A DNA stretch of 64,000 nt from Plazaster borealis (Eukaryota; Echinodermata; Asteroidea; Forcipulatida; Labidiasteridae). The first letter of the stretch is position 1. The number at the start of each line of letters is the position of its first letter. Below the pieces are notes generated by a model that saw only the letters and a list, made by a program, of their open reading frames with translations, made no database searches and was not told the origin of the DNA. The stretch lies in NCBI GenBank assembly GCA_021014325.1, contig CM037461.1:8895501-8959500 (forward strand). Reading direction: 5' to 3'. A program made the position numbers and the translations under genes. This document shows, in pieces, positions 34,811-46,113 of this stretch.

Positions 34811-34877
34811 CACAAATAGATGCCTTCCAGTTGTTTATCGGCAGAAGTCGAGAGATGAACATAACTAACTTCGTAAT

Positions 34878-36463
34878 ATGGGTATATTTGTGCTGTTTTA
34901 CAATTTTTTTTATAAATCTCTAAGAAAAATGGAAGAGGCAGATTTTGTTCCAGACTACTCAGTGACGACTGATGAGGAACAACTTTGGCCATCTGAACCT
35001 CATTCACCAGAAGTGCCTGGCCATGGCGAGCAAGAACTCCCACCGCGGGAGCCAGTATCACTGGGTCCCTCATTGCCAGAGGAGCTATGCCATGTCGATC
35101 TGAGCAAGAGGAACTTGCTTGACGACATCTCAGATTTGGAGCCCATTCCGGTGCCCGTTTCTCCCACACCACCCAGCTCACAGGAAAAACAATTAGGTCT
35201 CAAACAGGTACGTAACCGGAAGCAAACCTGCCCCCAACCGGGATGTGACCACTAAACAAATCGACTAAAACGACACGTTGTCAGACAACATGTGTGCGGC
35301 AGTACATGGTGGGAATGTCACCGCTGGGAGATAGCAGCCCACGTGAACTCTCATGGTCCGTTTCTCCCGGAACGCCACCTTCCAGAACTGGCGACTCTCG
35401 TCAACGCATTTATAGAGCACATCTGTCAGCGTCTAGGGTTAAGAATTGTCGCTGATTTGCTGAATTTTGTTGCCCAGCATCAGTTGGGTGACGAGTATTC
35501 TACATTCATGGCGAAGGAGGCACGTTTATGGGATGCCTTTGATGGTTATGTAGGGCTGCCCACAATAGCCAGACGGAATCTACAGTCGCCCTCACGCGTC
35601 TCTTCCATATTCCATTGGAGGACGCTACAGCGTCTTCTGATCAACCTTCCGCCTATTGCAAGCTTTGCTGACTCACACTGTCACCTTGATCGGCTCTTTT
35701 ATGTTTCTAATCACGCTGGGTGCCTCAGTGACTTTTTATTACGCAACGGCATCGCCAACCAAGGTTTCAGGGGATGCATTGCAGTATTCTGTGATGAGGG
35801 CACCTTGTGTGATGAAAGGCGAGTGAGAGAGCTGATCGCCGACGATAATGTATTCGGTTCTGTGGGGTTCCATCCCAAAAACGCACAGAAATTTAATCAA
35901 GATGTAGAGTTTGCAATTCAAAGCTTTTTGGAGCACCCAAAAGTTTCCGCCTTGGGTAAGATAGGCCTCGATTATGCACGTGGATATGATCGGCACAAGA
36001 CGGCTCAGCAATCGGTCTTTCGGCATCTGTTGAGAGCGGCTGCTGAGTTGAATGTGCCGCTGGTAATCCACTCTAGAGATGCTGAGGAGGACTGCCTTTA
36101 AATCACACGAGTTCCCTACCCAGGCTGCATAAAAGTCATCTCCACTGTTATATGAGTTACTGGGCGGGAGCACAGGTGTGGTTGGCTACATTCCCAAACT
36201 TATTCATTGGGTTTACTAATGCAGTCACCCGTGGTAGTCCAGGCCCCGTAAATGTAGCCATGCACATTCCCCTCACTAAGCTTCTCATCGGAACGGATGC
36301 CCCTTACTTTCCACTCCAAACAGACAGGAAGGCCAACTTCAGTAACCCTACGATGGCAAGATTTGTGGCCAGTAGGGTAGCTGAAATCAGAGGGATACCT
36401 GAAGATGACGTATTGCTCCAGACTCTAAAGAACACAGAGGAAGTATACAACATTAAATTCTAA
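34878..36463 (+). pseudogene. Zinc-finger plus TatD-family nuclease carried by the Gypsy element
   Basis: The gene lies in the place of an envelope gene. Two starts are possible (34878, 34929); the second avoids an odd aromatic leader. An acidic, proline-rich N-terminus leads to a C2H2-like finger (CPQPGC at 35229, then RLKRHVVRQH) interrupted by TAA at 35253-35255; the frame goes on to a second Cys/His-rich part. The TatD domain starts at about 35660 with ADSHCHLDR (metal-binding HxH), then GSVGFHPKNA, VIHSRDA and, after a frameshift near 36098, HLHCY, FIGFTNAVTR and GTDAPYFP, ending at 36463. TatD proteins are metal-dependent DNases. The usual glutamate of the GEIGLDY motif is lysine here (AAG at 35958-35960), so this copy would probably be inactive even without the two breaks. 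Confidence 0.85.
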
Positions 36464-36955
36464 TTCTCAGGAAACCTACTCAACTATACCAAACTTGCAA
36501 AATACATATATTTGCAGCCAAGGAGATTATATTAAATACATGTACTTCTACATTAAAGTTATGAAAGAACCAAAGAACCAAAGAAATTCTGTTTAATATT
36601 TGTGTATAAGTTAAAGATAAATTTAAATGTTATAAGAACAAAATAAGAAGATTAACCAGAAGATAAATCGGCCATCTTTTGTTGATATTATTTCCTTCTC
36701 TGTGACATTCATCACATCACGGACGAGAAGTCCGGCACTGGTAGAGAGAGTAGTGTACAAGTTAACAGATGCTAAACATAAGAATGACGAGAAGTCTACA
36801 TGCGGCGTCTTTATATAAGCACGGAGGAGAAGGCGGACAATTTTAAAATTGCATTTGGCCGACATATTTTGTATTGTTAAGGAAAAAGTTACGGGATTTA
36901 TTACTAAAAAAAGTGTTTTGAAAAGTTAAGGCATTTATATAAATTTAAGCAAATA
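36464..36955 (+). other. 3' untranslated part of the Gypsy element
   Basis: AT-rich sequence between the TatD stop and the polypurine tract without recognisable genes. Confidence 0.5.
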
Positions 36956-36968
36956 GGACAGGGAGGAG
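36956..36968 (+). other. Polypurine tract
   Basis: GGACAGGGAGGAG lies directly before the 3' LTR, where plus-strand synthesis is primed in LTR elements. Confidence 0.75.
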
Positions 36969-37163
36969 TGTAGTGAGTTACAGAGTTATGTTATAAATCA
37001 CTCAGGCGTGCCTGTGGCCGGCTCGTGTGCGGTGCGCACACACAGCCGCATTACGGGGCAGTCTGGTAAAAGGTACAACTGAGTCGACACGTCTCGTCTG
37101 TCTTGTGTCTTACCGACTAGGCCAGCAGCCAGCTGGGTAAGCCACGCTGCGGCAAATACAACA
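36969..37163 (+). repeat. 3' LTR (195 bp)
   Basis: Begins TGTAGTGAGTTACAG and ends AAATACAACA, like the 5' LTR at 28053-28247, with about eight substitutions. Confidence 0.88.
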
Positions 37164-38813
37164 AATACATGCAAGGTTTCAGCTCGATTGCACATTTTTT
37201 CTGCATTTATTAATCTTGTATTACTGCACCTTTAAGTTCACGCGATCCACGATGTGTATCGTCAAGAATTTATCGTGATATTCAATAATATTGCGATTAA
37301 TTTTTGATGACGTCAATCTTCTACAAAGCTCACAGAGCAAGTTGTAGAACCGACCGTAAACATTCCACTTTGCTCCAATGACCTACACTTTTGGTTTTAC
37401 TCTATATTGGGTGAAAACCTGGGCCTATTACTTACACGCATTTACTGAGTTAACTACTGCGCATGACAGACTGTTCCATATCTGTGCATAACTAATTAGA
37501 TCACGCTACTCGCATGCATGCAACATGTGATAACACGCGGAACGATCTCAACACTATAGCGCATTGTATGTGTTTTCAGTGCAATTCTTTTCACACGCAA
37601 TTTAATTTAAGAAAGAACGAGTCGATACCGGATTTCAACCGGAAGCTAAGGTCAAATAGGTAACATATCTGTGGAAAAGTTTGAGAGGACTTAAGGACAT
37701 ACAACCTGATGTTAAAATTAAGAGTAAGGTGTTTGTAAAATGTATGAATATTTCTTAAAGTATGAATCGTGAACTTTTCAACTTCCGGTTTGAACAGGAA
37801 GCTGAGGTCAAACGATATAAGACTCTGTGTAGTATTTGCTTAATTTTTAAAGACCTCTCAGATGATGTGTAGATTGTTATAACAGCGTTTGTACTTCTTG
37901 AGTTACGAATTTTTAAAGAATTAAACTTTGAGTTACTGTATTTTAACACTTGATGACGTCATCATGACGTCACAACTACTTGATTAAGGTTTTATTAAGG
38001 TCCTTACATGGTGTAAATTTGAAGTCGATTTGATGATATACAGAAGTTAATGTTTTTTGCCGGGAAAATTATTTTTAAAGAATTACACAAGGGCAAACTT
38101 TGACCTTTCGGTACGACTGGAAGTAAAGGTCATGTGAATTTGGCGTTAACTTTTCAAATGTTGCCCGTATCTTGATCTATCATATGCACAAATATGAAAA
38201 TGTAGCTCAAATATTCAGAGACATACAGGCATTGGCATATGGTCACTTTTTGAACTTAAATGACTTGTAACTTGACACCCGATGACGTAATCGTGACGTC
38301 ACAACTTACTCAGCTTCTGATACTTATGTTCTAACTTCACCTGAAGTTTCAAGTTGATCAAAGGTTCGCAAGTATGTGTTTGCTTGCGGACAAAGCCCAC
38401 TGAGAAGAATAAGCAAAACTATAAAATAAAATAAAAAATTAAAAAACGAACAAAAATAAAGAGTTGTTCGGGCTTAATGCCCGAACACCTAAAAAAAAAA
38501 AAAAACCCTGAACAATAGCAAACACCTAATAAAATAACATTTAAACAGTATGAAAAAACCACACTGAATACAGGAAGGGGCATTTTGCTCAACATAGATC
38601 AATTTTGTTTATTCTGTTCGCACGTGAACCTGTCTGGCAGCCATTGTCCAAACTATTTCCTTATTCAAAGTATCCCTTTGCAAATCCCTGGTCTCTTCCC
38701 TTTCCTTCAACCACCAGAATAATTTTCATCTAGATAAAAAAAGTAAAGATATCCATGGGGTTCACATCTGAGACTAGCTGTATGCATAGGCCATGTGAAC
38801 TAATATACAGTAC
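37164..38813. other. No gene; contains a hairpin-ended old repeat
   Basis: Short repeats of the kind GGAAG...GAGGTCA and TGACGTCA-containing words recur between 37620 and 38330. At 38466-38490 a hairpin (TTCGGGC-TTAAT-GCCCGAA) is followed by CACCTAA and an A run; a similar hairpin (TTTCGGC...GCCGAAA then CCCCTAA) ends a block at 41819-41847. Both look like 3' ends of one interspersed repeat type, Helitron-like or SINE-like. Confidence 0.4.
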
Positions 38814-39643
38814 CTGTTTATACTGGTCCAGTGCCTTTTCCTCATGTGTGCAACCCCACTGTGTAGCCTTCGATGAGAATTTGGATCCATAACACACATT
38901 TTTGATGAGACTTATTGATGGCAATGCTGGGTAGGTATGACAAGCCTGGTGGAACTTGCTAGCTGTTATCCTTCCAGCTCGCATCTGAAACCAGAGAAAA
39001 GACTTGCTTTGGGATCTTGTAGACTTTTCTATCACCTGAGACTGCGCTGCACTAACATTGATCTTAGCGAATGTCTCCCTTGATTCGGCCAGTAAATCTT
39101 GGTAGCCCAGTGAGACAAGTTCTTCTTGGTACAGTTCAGTCAGTGGCTTGGGCAGATTGAGAGTTTCTGTCTTTGGCCGGTAATTGTGATTGTTAGGTGG
39201 AATAAGTGATAGGATGGCAGGACTAGTCTTTGTAGAGTGCAGTTGTTCATAGAATTGCCTGATTTGTGCTGGTGATGGGACATAAGTAGCTTTCGCAGTA
39301 CCAATTGCATTGGATGTAGGTACAGAAGATTGAATTCCACTTATCTGTGCATATATTTTCTTTTTTTTTGTTTTACATGAGGTAAAGTCAATGTCTCTCA
39401 GTTCATGATATGGCACACTTGACACAGGAGTTGGCATAATCCACCTACAGGGAGCAGGCGACATGTCTTTGACTTCACTAGGCGTACTCCAGCATCTATT
39501 GCAAACAGCAAAGCCCCAGCATGAGAACAGGCTTCACCAAAGCCCGCCATGCAGTTGCAGTGAGCTGTTGTTACTGTGCCATTGTTTGTTGCAGCCACCC
39601 AGGGTGTCAATGGAGCCTCATCCAAGCGCTGAGAGTGGTTTAG
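38814..39643 (-). pseudogene. SWIM zinc finger plus YqaJ-type nuclease, one exon with frameshift
   Basis: The minus-strand exon lies between the acceptor TTCCATACAG at 39644-39651 and the donor AACAG|GTACTG. It starts [18 protein letters not shown] and shows the SWIM motif [20 protein letters not shown] (CxC...CxH). After a frameshift near 39460 it continues with [17 protein letters not shown] and DIDFTS, and then, about 150 residues on, with [20 protein letters not shown] and [17 protein letters not shown]. The latter is the start of a YqaJ/lambda-exonuclease-like domain. Such SWIM-YqaJ proteins are numerous in cnidarians, echinoderms and fish and are thought to belong to, or derive from, mobile DNA. 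The catalytic D...ExK part would lie in a following exon, which I did not find. Confidence 0.75.
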
Positions 39644-39651
39644 CTGTATGG

Positions 39652-41189
39652 AAAAAAAAACATCAAATATAAATCAGCGATCCCCATGACCTAGTAAGAT
39701 AGATATTATTATAACAAAGTATTCCCAAATTCAAACCGGCGCACATTGCATGCAGTAGCCACATCTGGATACTGCATGCATATTCATAAGAATGAGTAAA
39801 CAAGACTTCTGCCACTGACCAATGGGGTCTCGCCTTTCGCGCGCATTATAGTAATGAGTCATTGGCTTCAACACAAAACCATCAAGGTGTTGATTCGGTG
39901 AGCACGTATAGCTCACATGAGCACGCGCACACTGATACTGCACACAGACTCATGCACGTAGCTGGTATCTCGGGTGGGTAGCGCGGCGCAAATAAAATAA
40001 AAAATAAAACAATACAATATAAAAATTAAACTAGAGGTTAAGTGTTCGTAAAAACGAACACAGAGGGGTTTCGGTGGGTGGAACAAAAATAGAATATTTG
40101 AGTTCATACTTACATGTGAGGTCCAATGCTTAGTTTGGTTGTTAACCATTTGAACGTAAGAAAAGGTCAAAGAGGGCTATGCTTCAAAAGTATGTCAAAA
40201 GTGTAAAATAATGACCTTATGTGTCTCAGGAGATATTATCTGTATTTTTAGAACTTTCTCTTACTAACCGAAAGTTAAAGTTGTAGTAGGTCTTCATATC
40301 CATAATACATTTGACATGTGCTGTGGTACAACAAGGCACAAAGATTATGACTTTATGATATGTGCTTCAGCAGATATGATTTTAAAGTTGAACTTGGTGT
40401 TTAGATCGTAAGGAAAGGTAAACAGGTTTAGGTTTTTTTTTTTTTTTTTTTTTTTTTGTATGAGGAAAGGTAAAGTTGAGGCAATATTTATAATCAAATG
40501 CAATGACTTTAATTGCTGAAGGTAGTAACAATACTTTGAAAAGATCATAAGGTTGAGTGTGTGCGTACATGTAAAAGTACAGTGTTTTATAATATTTGAT
40601 AGATAGTTGGTCTTGAAACATATTCTACATAACACCACAACAAACATGGAAATGGAAAATTAACACCTAAAATGTTTTGAGTTTCAAAGCCACCCACACT
40701 TTATTTTGTGCTTTAATCTGTTAAGATGTTGCTTGTAATAAATATGATAGATTATATTAAAAGAAACTATTGTTTTTGCCATGACAATGTTTGTTAGTGT
40801 ATTGGTCTATTATTTGTAACTGCTTTATTAATAATATAAACACACTGATGGACTACCTAATGCTAGATCAAAATGAAATAGATTGTGCGGTGAGAAAACT
40901 GTGAAGTTAATGTTCTTGGTAAACTTTTATAGCGCCCTGTTGGGTTTAACTATTTACCTCAGGCCGAAGGGTTGAGATGAATGAGCTTAACTAATTCGAG
41001 ACAACGGAGGCGGAACACTTTTGAAAGTTGGGGGGCAAATCCAGAGTATGTGTTTTTCAAAGTTGGGCCAACAATTTAGAAAAATAAAAGTTAACACTAT
41101 CGATTTAAAGATAAGAATCAAACTTAAATATTAAAAAAAGAATAATGTTTTTAATTTGTGGGGATAAAAAAAAAAAAATATGTAATCGG
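39652..41189. other. No gene recognised
   Basis: AT-rich sequence with a poly-T run of about 24 bases at 40433-40457. Short open frames around the T run are low-complexity artefacts. Confidence 0.35.
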
Positions 41190-41262
41190 TCATATTCCCG
41201 AACACGCGACCTTCAGAAGTGGAGTCACGACCGCTAACCACTAGGCTATGAGGCCATGTCCC
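41190..41262 (-). mobile_element. tRNA-like SINE head
   Basis: On the minus strand, CATAGCCTAGTGGTTAGCG resembles a tRNA D-arm with A box, and GTCGCGTGTTCGGGAATA resembles a T-arm with B box about 45 bases later. The acceptor stem does not pair well, so this is a tRNA-derived repeat and not a tRNA gene. Confidence 0.5.
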
Positions 41263-42062
41263 AAGACAGCATTAATAACACACTATAGTTTGTTACATAT
41301 ACATGTACATCGGGATGTGGGAATGGACAACTCGCCACGTAACCGAGAGACGACCAGAAAAACTTAAATATCATCAACACAAGGGGGGAAACCTGAAACT
41401 AACACAATTTATTGGTAAATGGTGCAGCTATAGACTGATTTTCGTGTTTGGGTTTTCATTAATCTGTCGATTTGTACAGAATTTACGTGAATTCCGTGCC
41501 GCGTCACAGGCTATTTAACGTGTACTTAAGGAATAGTATGGCAAGTCGGCACCGAAAATTATGAAGTTGTCCGCTCGCAATTTTTTTTTAAACATCTATA
41601 AAACAGGGAAGAATGACGCAATGGTGACGTCAAGTTTTGGAATAACTAAGTTATAAGCTTCAATTTGGAGTGTAATGTGTAACGATGGGACATTGTTTAG
41701 TACAAGATTATTTCATAACAAAATTTGTGTACAAACCTTATGGGAATAGGGCCGTAAAGAAAAATAATAATAAGAATAATAGAAAAATTAAAAAAAATCT
41801 CTACGATTACAATAGGCGTTTCGGCTGTTAGGCCGAAACCCCTAAAAAACTCCAGCGCCTTGATCAAGGCTATGGGGATGGTGGGGCCAGTACTACCGAC
41901 TACCTGTTTTTTTTGTTATTTTACCCACACGACCAATCCTAAATCGAAGTAAAAGTGAAAAACACATACCTTTGCGATCACCCAGGAAAAAATTCCCATT
42001 GAATCCCATCGAGTCCCATTGATATTTTGAGTAAGACCCAACTGGTGTCAATGGGATCCCAT
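41263..42062. other. No gene; (TCCCATTGA)-type repeat words at the right end
   Basis: No supported gene. From about 41994 to 42090 the words TCCCATTGA, TCCCATCGAG and their complements CAATGGGA, TTAATGGGATTC recur, so the left edge of the second Gypsy element abuts a small inverted-repeat-like block. Confidence 0.35.
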
Positions 42063-42089
42063 TAATTTAATGGGATTCTATGGGATACC

Positions 42090-42913
42090 CATCAAAAGGT
42101 TGGACACAGTGTTTACCAGGGTGGGAGATTTTGGGTTGAAGATAAAGGGAAAGAAATGTAAGCTCCTCCAGAGCCAAGTTAATTATCTAGGCCATGTGGT
42201 AAACTGCCAAGGCATCTCGGTGGACAATGACAAAATTGAGAAAATACAAAACTGGCCCGTCCCCGAGAACGCTGAAGGGAAAGAAATGTAAGCTCCTCCA
42301 GAGCCAAGTTAATTATCTAGGCCATGTGGTAAACTGCCAAGGCATCTCGGTGGACAATGACAAAATTGAGAAAATACAAAACTGGCCCGTCCCCGAGAAC
42401 GCTGAACAGTTGAGATCGTTTTTGGGACTAACGGGGTACTATAGAAGATTTGTTAAAAATTTCTCAAGATTGGCAGCTCCATTGCATGCGCTGGTTCCTC
42501 CGGTCCAGGCCAAGGGTAAACCAAAGAAGGGTATTCCAAAGTTCGATTGGGGAACTGAGGCTCAGGAGGCTTTCGGCGAATTAAAGAGGGAACTGACTCA
42601 GACCCCGGTCCTTGCGTATCCAGATTTCACTCGCGCATTTGTCTTAGAGACCGATGCATCACTAAAGGGTCTGGGAGCATGTTTAGCACAAGAAGATTCA
42701 GAGGGGAAAAGACATCCTATTGCTTACGCGAGCCGCGGTCTAAGGGGAGCCGAGGCCAATTACCCAGATTATACCTCTTTTAAGCTGGAACTGCTTGCCT
42801 TGAAGTGGGCTGTTGTAGACAAGTTTAGGGACTATCTTTTAGGGGTGCCCTTTACAATCCTCACAGATAATAATTCCACTTGCACATTTGAAGACGGCAA
42901 AGTTAGGGGCGTG
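42090..42913 (+). pseudogene. Reverse transcriptase C-terminus and RNase H
   Basis: The thumb and connection region shows GKKCKLLQSQVNYLGHVVNC and LRSFLGLTGYYRRFVKNFSR, and RNase H shows LETDASLKGLGACLAQ and ELLALKWAV, then ILTDNN. The 130-bp tandem duplication 42147-42406 puts part of the protein out of frame. After ILTDNN the frame is lost and continues in another frame at about 42888. Confidence 0.85.
42147..42406 (+). repeat. Exact 130-bp tandem duplication inside the reverse transcriptase
   Basis: 42147-42276 and 42277-42406 appear identical, from GGGAAAGAAATGTAAGCTCC to CCCGAGAACGCTGAA. As 130 is not a multiple of three, the duplication breaks the frame. It is very young or an assembly artefact. 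Confidence 0.9.
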
Positions 42914-44074
42914 TGAGATGCGGTGGATCGCACAGTTAGCGCCATTCAATTTTGATGTGAAATTTCGTTCGGGTCGAAGTAACCGTTGTGCGGATGACTT
43001 GAGTCGCTATCCCAGTCAGAGCATGGAGGAAGTAGAAGTGACTATACAGGATAAAGTTCATTCCTGTTCTGTTCCACTCAGAGCTGTCGTAATGGCAACC
43101 AAATTGGAACAGTCTAATGGTAATTCACCTCCTGACACTGTAGGACCCCAGGTGTATTCCCTTCATGGTCCCCAAGACAACTGAAATCATTTCAGAAGTC
43201 AGATCCAGTACTGGGGTTAGTTTTGGAACTTTGGGACAAGAGATGGGCCCCCGGGGAGGCTACACCAGAGGGATATTCTGATTCACCTGAGTTAAAGTTA
43301 TGGCTAGGACAATGGTCTCGGTTTGTTGAACGGGACAATGTCCTATGCAGAAGGGTGATGGATCCGGTGCTGGGGGAGTTATTCCAAGTACTCTTGCCAA
43401 AGAGTTTACAGTCTGGGATAATTGAGGGATGTCATGACGGATGGGGACACCAGGGTGTGACTCGTACATGCTCATTGTTGAGAAGGCGAGTTTAATTGGC
43501 CCCGGATAACGGCGGCTGTGCGTCGTCATATTCACCGTTGCAAGTTATGCACGATTGCTAAGGCTACACAGCCACAAATTAGAGTGCCCATGAGGCACCT
43601 CTTGGCTTTTCGACCTTTAGAGGTTTTGGCAATAGACTTTGTCAAGGTAGACAGGGGTCGAGGTGGTTATGAAGATGTACTAATCATGACGGACGTGTAC
43701 ACAAAGATTTCACAGGCGGTACCTTGCAAGGACCAAATTGCAGTTACCGTGGCGAAAGTTCTCAGGGACCAGTGGTTTACTAAGTTTGGGATTCCAACCC
43801 GGCTTCATAGTGATCAAGGGAGAAATTTTGAGGGAGACATCGTCAGGGAATTGTGCTCACTATATGGGATTAAAAAGTCACGAACCACCCCTTACCATCC
43901 AGAGGGGAACGCCCAAGCGGAACGTTTTAATCGCACCCTTTTCGGTCTCATTAAATCCTTAGATGAGCGAGATAGATACAAGTGGCCAGACCTGGTTTCA
44001 CACCTGGTGTTTGTGTACAACGCCACACCGCACTCTGCGACTGGCATTGCACCGTATACTCTCATGTTCGGAAG
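42888..44074 (+). pseudogene. RNase H end and integrase core of the second Gypsy element
   Basis: The frame from 42888 (GACEMRWIAQLAPFNFDVKF, ADDLSRYP) ends RNase H. A second frame from about 43205 has WDKRWAPGEATPEGYSDSPE and the zinc-binding CHDGWGHQGVTRTCSLLRR. A third, from about 43490, has HRCKLCTIAKA, AIDFVKVDRG, HSDQGRNFEGDI and GNAQAERFNR, which provide the DDE residues. At TLMFGR the sequence stops at the LINE insertion (44076) and resumes at 47821 in the same reading. At least two frameshifts (near 43180 and 43495) break it. Confidence 0.85.
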
Positions 44075-44076
44075 AG
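44072..44076 (+). repeat. Target-site duplication AAGAG, left copy
   Basis: AAGAG precedes the LINE; the same five bases follow it at 47816-47820. Without one copy and the LINE, the integrase reading continues uninterrupted. Confidence 0.85.
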
Positions 44077-44607
44077 GGCGCTGTTTAAAGTGGCTGCCAG
44101 CATATTTTTTTTTGTGCAGCTTATTTTGTTCTAATCTTGTATAAATCTCCTTCTAGTCTTGTCATCAGTTTTTAATCTTTTGTCTATCGTTTCTTCAATC
44201 GTCTGTGGACATTTTGATGACGTTATTTGTGTTCTGCAAGTTTTTAAAAAGTGGTTTTTTGCCACTTTTTGTACTGACAGCTCCTATTTCTTCAGATGTG
44301 CAACGGTCACAGTCAATGGCGTCCAAAATAAATGGTGCTGTACTGCTAGTGCTAGCGATTCTACTCTTTACAAGTGGAGTTTGACCATCGACGTTCCTTT
44401 CATCACATACGAGGATAAACCTTTGTAATAATCCAGTACCGGTATGCATTCCTAAACATTTCCTAAGCCAACCCCAGGCGGTGCCGATTAGACTCTGTAC
44501 TTTTTGATTTTTGACCTACTAGAAAACCGCTAACTAAGTGGTCAAAACATGGCCAAACCTGTTTTGTTATCCCTGGGAATGACCCACCCTTAGACATAAC
44601 AGTCTTT

Positions 44608-46113
44608 ATGGATGTCTTGAAAAACCAGGGCCCTGTCTGCTTGGATACTGGAGTAACAGGTGTAATGACTCAACTTCATCGGGTCTTCATTAGAAACCTT
44701 GAACACTGCAATAGCAACGTTAATAATTCAGTTTGTGGTCTTCGCCGGACTGTACCCAGAATCATATATTCAAGAACACAATTACTGGCTCTTCAGTCCA
44801 AACAAATCTTACCAAAACCAATTTTTGACTGTGTCAAATGCTTGGGAGTTTCCAAACGACGTCGAGGACGCAAAGGAGATATTCGTCTTCATTTAAAGAG
44901 ACAGGTACGTGATCCTCAAAATCCACCAATAACTCTACCATCACTCTTGCTGTGTAACGCTCGCTCAGCCTACAACAAGTTTGATGAACTCTCGATCACG
45001 ATCCTTGAAAACAAAGCTGATGTTTGTGCCTTCACCGAAACGTGGTTCAAACATGACATGCCCCTGGAAATTGTTGCTATCCCTGGCTACACCATGTTTG
45101 CCAAATCAAGACCAAATCGCCCTGGTGGAGGGGTAGCTGTCTATGCCAAACACTACCTCAATCCTTGCCATGTCAACAATGTTATTGTTCCTTTCAACCT
45201 GGAGGTCATGTGGATTAAGCTCCGCCCATCCCGCCTACCTCGGTCGATACCCTGCATCTTCTGTGCCACTATCTACTACCCTCAACCGGACAATGCCATA
45301 GAAACTCAACTTACAGAACATATCTTTTTCACAATTGATCTTCTTTCAACAAAACACACTGATGCAGGCTTCATGATTGTTGGAGACTTCAACCAGCTCA
45401 ACACAGACCCACTCTTGTCTGACCAGCAGTTTCGTCAAGTTGTTGACCAACCCACCCGTGGAATTAATACGTTGGACAAGATCATTAGCAACCTCTGTGA
45501 TATGTATGATAGCGTTCAAATCACTTCCCCCATCGGTCTGTCGGACCATAACACTATTCTCTGGTTCCCAAAAAAGAATCAACCAAAACAGCCCAACTTC
45601 ACCTGTTACCGCTATACCCGTCCAATGCCCGACAGCGCAATGAGAGCTTTTGGCTCTTGGATCTCCAACCATGATTGGAAAGAAGTAACATCTAAACACG
45701 ACATCAATTCACAGTGTGAAAGTTTCACCAATACCATCCTTTCAGCCATTAACACATTTTTCCCCACTCGCAAAGCCAAACTACACTCTAATGATAAACC
45801 ATGGATGTCTGCAGGAATAAAAGCTCTCATTCGTGACCGACAAATAGCTTTTCATAATGGTGACATTTCGAACTGGAAGCGTCTGAGAAATAAGGTGAAA
45901 ATTTCTATTGCCAAAGCAAAAACTGAGTACTATGCGTCCCGTGTTCAACGTCTAAAACACAGCAACCCCTCAGCATGGTACCGTGAAATTCGTGTTTTAA
46001 CTGGTGGTCAACAGAAAACACTCCAGTTCATGTCCCAGGAATTCCACCTCATAACCACTCCAAGATTGCTAATACCATCAACGAACTGTTCATATCAATG
46101 TCATCAGACATGA
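44608..46113 (+). pseudogene. LINE endonuclease region
   Basis: From the ATG at 44608, about 110 residues of basic N-terminus lead to the apurinic-like endonuclease: LLLCNARSAYNKFDEL, ADVCAFTETWFKHDM, GFMIVGDFNQL and SPIGLSDHNTILW. These are the N, E, D and SDH motifs of that nuclease family. The linker to the reverse transcriptase (KAKTEYYASRVQRLKHSNPS) is also typical. The frame is lost near 46030, after which conserved residues are found in another frame. Confidence 0.87.

Larger units (their letters stand above)
28053..37163 (+). mobile_element. Ty3/Gypsy-type LTR retrotransposon with helix-hairpin-helix Gag and TatD cargo
   Basis: The element has two 195-bp LTRs, a primer-site-like sequence after the left one, gag, protease, reverse transcriptase, RNase H and integrase in Ty3/Gypsy order, an additional zinc-finger/TatD gene, and a purine-rich tract before the right LTR. 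The LTRs differ at about eight positions, roughly 4%, so the insertion is not brand new, in line with the several nonsense codons and frameshifts in its genes. No matching 5-bp target duplication was found at the outer edges (GAAAG left, AATAC right), which may reflect decay or recombination. Confidence 0.9.

Noticed and set aside
34878..36463. TatD gene as bacterial contamination or direct bacterial transfer
   Set aside because: It lies between the integrase and 3' LTR of a eukaryotic element, has an N-terminal C2H2-like finger and decays like the rest of the element.
40345..40647. Minus-strand frames with a lysine run
   Set aside because: They arise from the poly-T run at 40433-40457 and have no other support.
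41190..41262. Possible tRNA gene
   Set aside because: A- and B-box words are there, but the acceptor stem and anticodon stem do not pair properly; a SINE head is the better call.
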